Assembly (NCBI GenBank): GCA_031260865.1
Contig: JAISKQ010000161.1
Location: 1 to 8,863 of the forward strand
Reading direction: 5' to 3'
Origin: Prevotella sp.
GTDB taxonomy: Bacteria > Bacteroidota > Bacteroidia > Bacteroidales > Dysgonomonadaceae
DNA: 8,863 bases
The notes below the pieces were generated by a model, which saw nothing but the letters and a program-made list of their open reading frames with translations, searched no databases and was not told where the DNA came from. Within the stretch, counting starts at the first letter, position 1. Each line of letters begins with the position of its first letter. Below are positions 7,517 to 8,863 of the stretch, in pieces. A program made the position numbers and the translations under genes.

Positions 7517-8052
7517 TGAAAAAGATTGAGACATTCATAGATGGTTTGATTATTTTAGAAACAAATCACTTTAAAGATGATAGAGGCAGTTTTCAGAAAT
7601 TATTCAATTATGATTTCTTCCGTGAAAATGGTCTTGATACAGATTTCCGCGAATTTTACTATTCAATCTCAAAGAAAGATGTAATAAGAGGAATGCATTT
7701 TCAACTACCTCCCTGCGATCATAGTAAATTAGTTTATGTGTCGAAAGGTCGAATTCGCGATGTTGTACTTGATCTAAGAACAGATTCGAAAACATATAAG
7801 CAGTTTTTTTCTATTGAATTAGATGATGCTGCAGCTCGTTATTTATATATTTCCAAAGGACTAGCACATGGTTTCCTATCATTGGAAGATGATACTATTG
7901 TGAATTATGCACAAACTTCATGTTATTCTAAAGAACACGATTCTGGAATTAAATTTGATTCATTTGGCTTCGATTGGCAGATAAATAATCCGATAGTTTC
8001 AGGGCGAGATAGTAACTTTGAGAGTCTTGTTAATTTAAAATCCAATTTCTGA
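7513..8052 (+). CDS. RmlC-like cupin epimerase, probably a CDP-4-keto-3,6-dideoxyhexose 5-epimerase
   Basis: This 179-residue cupin resembles dTDP-4-dehydrorhamnose 3,5-epimerase (RfbC/RmlC), but the neighbours make only CDP-sugars, so it more likely acts like AscE, inverting C5 of CDP-4-keto-3,6-dideoxyglucose. Counted from the chosen start, RGMHFQ (59-64) holds the catalytic base H62. K72, D83, H119 (in LAHGF) and the candidate acid Y132 also match the RmlC active site. Length is near the family norm of about 180. I chose the ATG at 7513 because it makes an ATGA overlap with the rfbG stop and puts the first strand (VxIxTxxxDGLxIL-like) at the usual distance. An in-frame ATG at 7480 would add 11 residues of poor quality and overlap rfbG by 37 bp. 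A 3,5-epimerase acting on dTDP-sugars remains possible, but no rmlA, rmlB or rmlD is present. Confidence 0.82.
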   Translation: MMKKIETFIDGLIILETNHFKDDRGSFQKLFNYDFFRENGLDTDFREFYYSISKKDVIRGMHFQLPPCDHSKLVYVSKGRIRDVVLDLRTDSKTYKQFFSIELDDAAARYLYISKGLAHGFLSLEDDTIVNYAQTSCYSKEHDSGIKFDSFGFDWQINNPIVSGRDSNFESLVNLKSNF

Positions 8053-8053
8053 G

Positions 8054-8863
8054 ATGAATATTTTAATTACCGGGGCAACAGGGTTTGTCGGAGGACACTT
8101 AGTTAACGAGCTAAAACAATCTAATAATATATATTTTCTGCTACGAAAAAAAGATAAAGAGATTCATCATGATAATAATTTTTATTTTAACAGCAATATA
8201 GAGGAATTACATTCATATATTTTAGAAAATGAAATAGAAGGAATCATTCATTTAGCATCATTATTCTTATCATCTCACTCAGAAAAAGATGTAAAAAGTC
8301 TTATTGATTCAAATGTATATTTGGGTACTGCCATTTTGGAATCCGCTATAAATTCTCAAGTAAGATGGTTTCTTAATATAGGAACATTCTGGCAGCACTT
8401 CGCACCTGATTCCTCTAATTATAATCCTGTAAATTTGTATGCTGCTACAAAGCAAGCATTTATAGATATGGCCAAATATTATGAAGAAATATCAAATATC
8501 AAATTTGTTACTTTGAAAATATGTGATACTTATGGACCAAATGATACAAGGTCAAAAATATTTAATATTTGGAATAGAATAGCTGAAACAGGTGAAGAGT
8601 TGCCTATGTCGCCCGGAGAACAATATATGGATATATTACACATTAATGATGTTATTTCTGGAATTATTCATTTAACAGAAATGCTTGACTCTGACCAAAA
8701 ATTATATGATAGCTATGCTCTCTATTCCGATAAAAGATTTAAAATAAAAGATTTGGCAATTGAGTTTGAACGTATTACAGAAAAAAAGCTTAATATTATT
8801 TGGGGTGGAAGACGTTATAGAGAAAGAGAGGTTATGATTCCTTGGCTATTAGGAAATAAATTG
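8054..8863 (+). CDS. NAD(P)-dependent SDR, probable CDP-4-keto-3,6-dideoxyhexose 4-reductase (3' end outside window)
   Basis: This reading frame starts 1 bp after the epimerase stop and stays open for 270 codons to the window edge, so the C-terminus is missing, probably only some tens of residues. It is an extended short-chain dehydrogenase: ITGATGFVGGH gives the GxxGxxG nucleotide motif (G7, G10, G13), IIHLAS is at 64-69, a catalytic Thr is likely T111 (IGTFWQ), and Y129-A-A-T-K133 is the YxxxK motif. DTYGPND and a DILHINDV stretch before the sugar-binding part are typical of the family. From memory it resembles CDP-abequose and CDP-paratose synthases (RfbJ type), with similarly placed IIHLA, YxxTK and VYGPxD motifs. 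With the upstream epimerase, an AscF-like reductase yielding CDP-ascarylose is the most economical reading. It is the most AT-rich gene here (roughly a quarter G+C in sampled lines). Confidence 0.8.
   Translation, partial: MNILITGATGFVGGHLVNELKQSNNIYFLLRKKDKEIHHDNNFYFNSNIEELHSYILENEIEGIIHLASLFLSSHSEKDVKSLIDSNVYLGTAILESAINSQVRWFLNIGTFWQHFAPDSSNYNPVNLYAATKQAFIDMAKYYEEISNIKFVTLKICDTYGPNDTRSKIFNIWNRIAETGEELPMSPGEQYMDILHINDVISGIIHLTEMLDSDQKLYDSYALYSDKRFKIKDLAIEFERITEKKLNIIWGGRRYREREVMIPWLLGNKL

Noticed and set aside
7513..8052. Standard dTDP-rhamnose 3,5-epimerase (rfbC) of an rml operon
   Set aside because: None of rmlA, rmlB or rmlD is present; every surrounding gene belongs to CDP-glucose-derived sugar synthesis. 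The family assignment holds but the rhamnose role is not supported.

Overview
The window reads as the promoter-proximal part of a surface polysaccharide locus (capsule or O-antigen) from a member of the Bacteroidota, most likely Bacteroidales. The basis is an AT-rich genome, little recognisable Shine-Dalgarno sequence, a Bacteroidetes-type promoter (-33 TTG / -7 TAnnTTTG) and an unusually long multi-SLBB export protein typical of that phylum. I cannot name the species.

Layout: all supported genes are on the + strand. A phosphoheptose isomerase gene (gmhA, 33-638) stands first and is followed by a 182-bp non-coding gap holding a good promoter candidate and a leader of about 120 nt. Next come two assembly/export genes: a Wza-type outer-membrane export protein (821-3184) and a Wzz-type chain-length regulator (3187-4275). 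After a 37-bp junction with a small hairpin comes a tightly packed nucleotide-sugar cassette: rfbF (4313-5089), rfbH (5101-6450), rfbG (6437-7516), an RmlC-like epimerase (7513-8052) and a short-chain reductase that runs off the right edge (8054-8863). The last four genes overlap or lie 1 bp apart, so 821 to beyond 8863 is probably one operon.

How the genes work together: RfbF makes CDP-glucose, RfbG converts it to CDP-4-keto-6-deoxyglucose, and RfbH (E1) starts removal of the C3 hydroxyl. RfbH keeps both the active-site histidine and four cysteines in the E1-type [2Fe-2S] pattern, so this should be a true 3,6-dideoxyhexose pathway. The RmlC-like protein then probably epimerises C5 and the SDR reduces C4. 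This is the gene logic of CDP-ascarylose synthesis, although a C-branched sugar of the yersiniose type is also possible. The E3 reductase partner of RfbH is not in the window. The export protein and Wzz would control chain length and passage of the finished polymer through the outer membrane.

Base composition falls along the locus, from GC-richer gmhA through the export genes to a very AT-rich reductase. That fits a conserved front end joined to an exchangeable sugar cassette. I see no CRISPR array, tRNA, rRNA, insertion sequence or integrase. The window looks like a well-formed but largely recognisable polysaccharide locus; the open question is which dideoxy sugar it makes.
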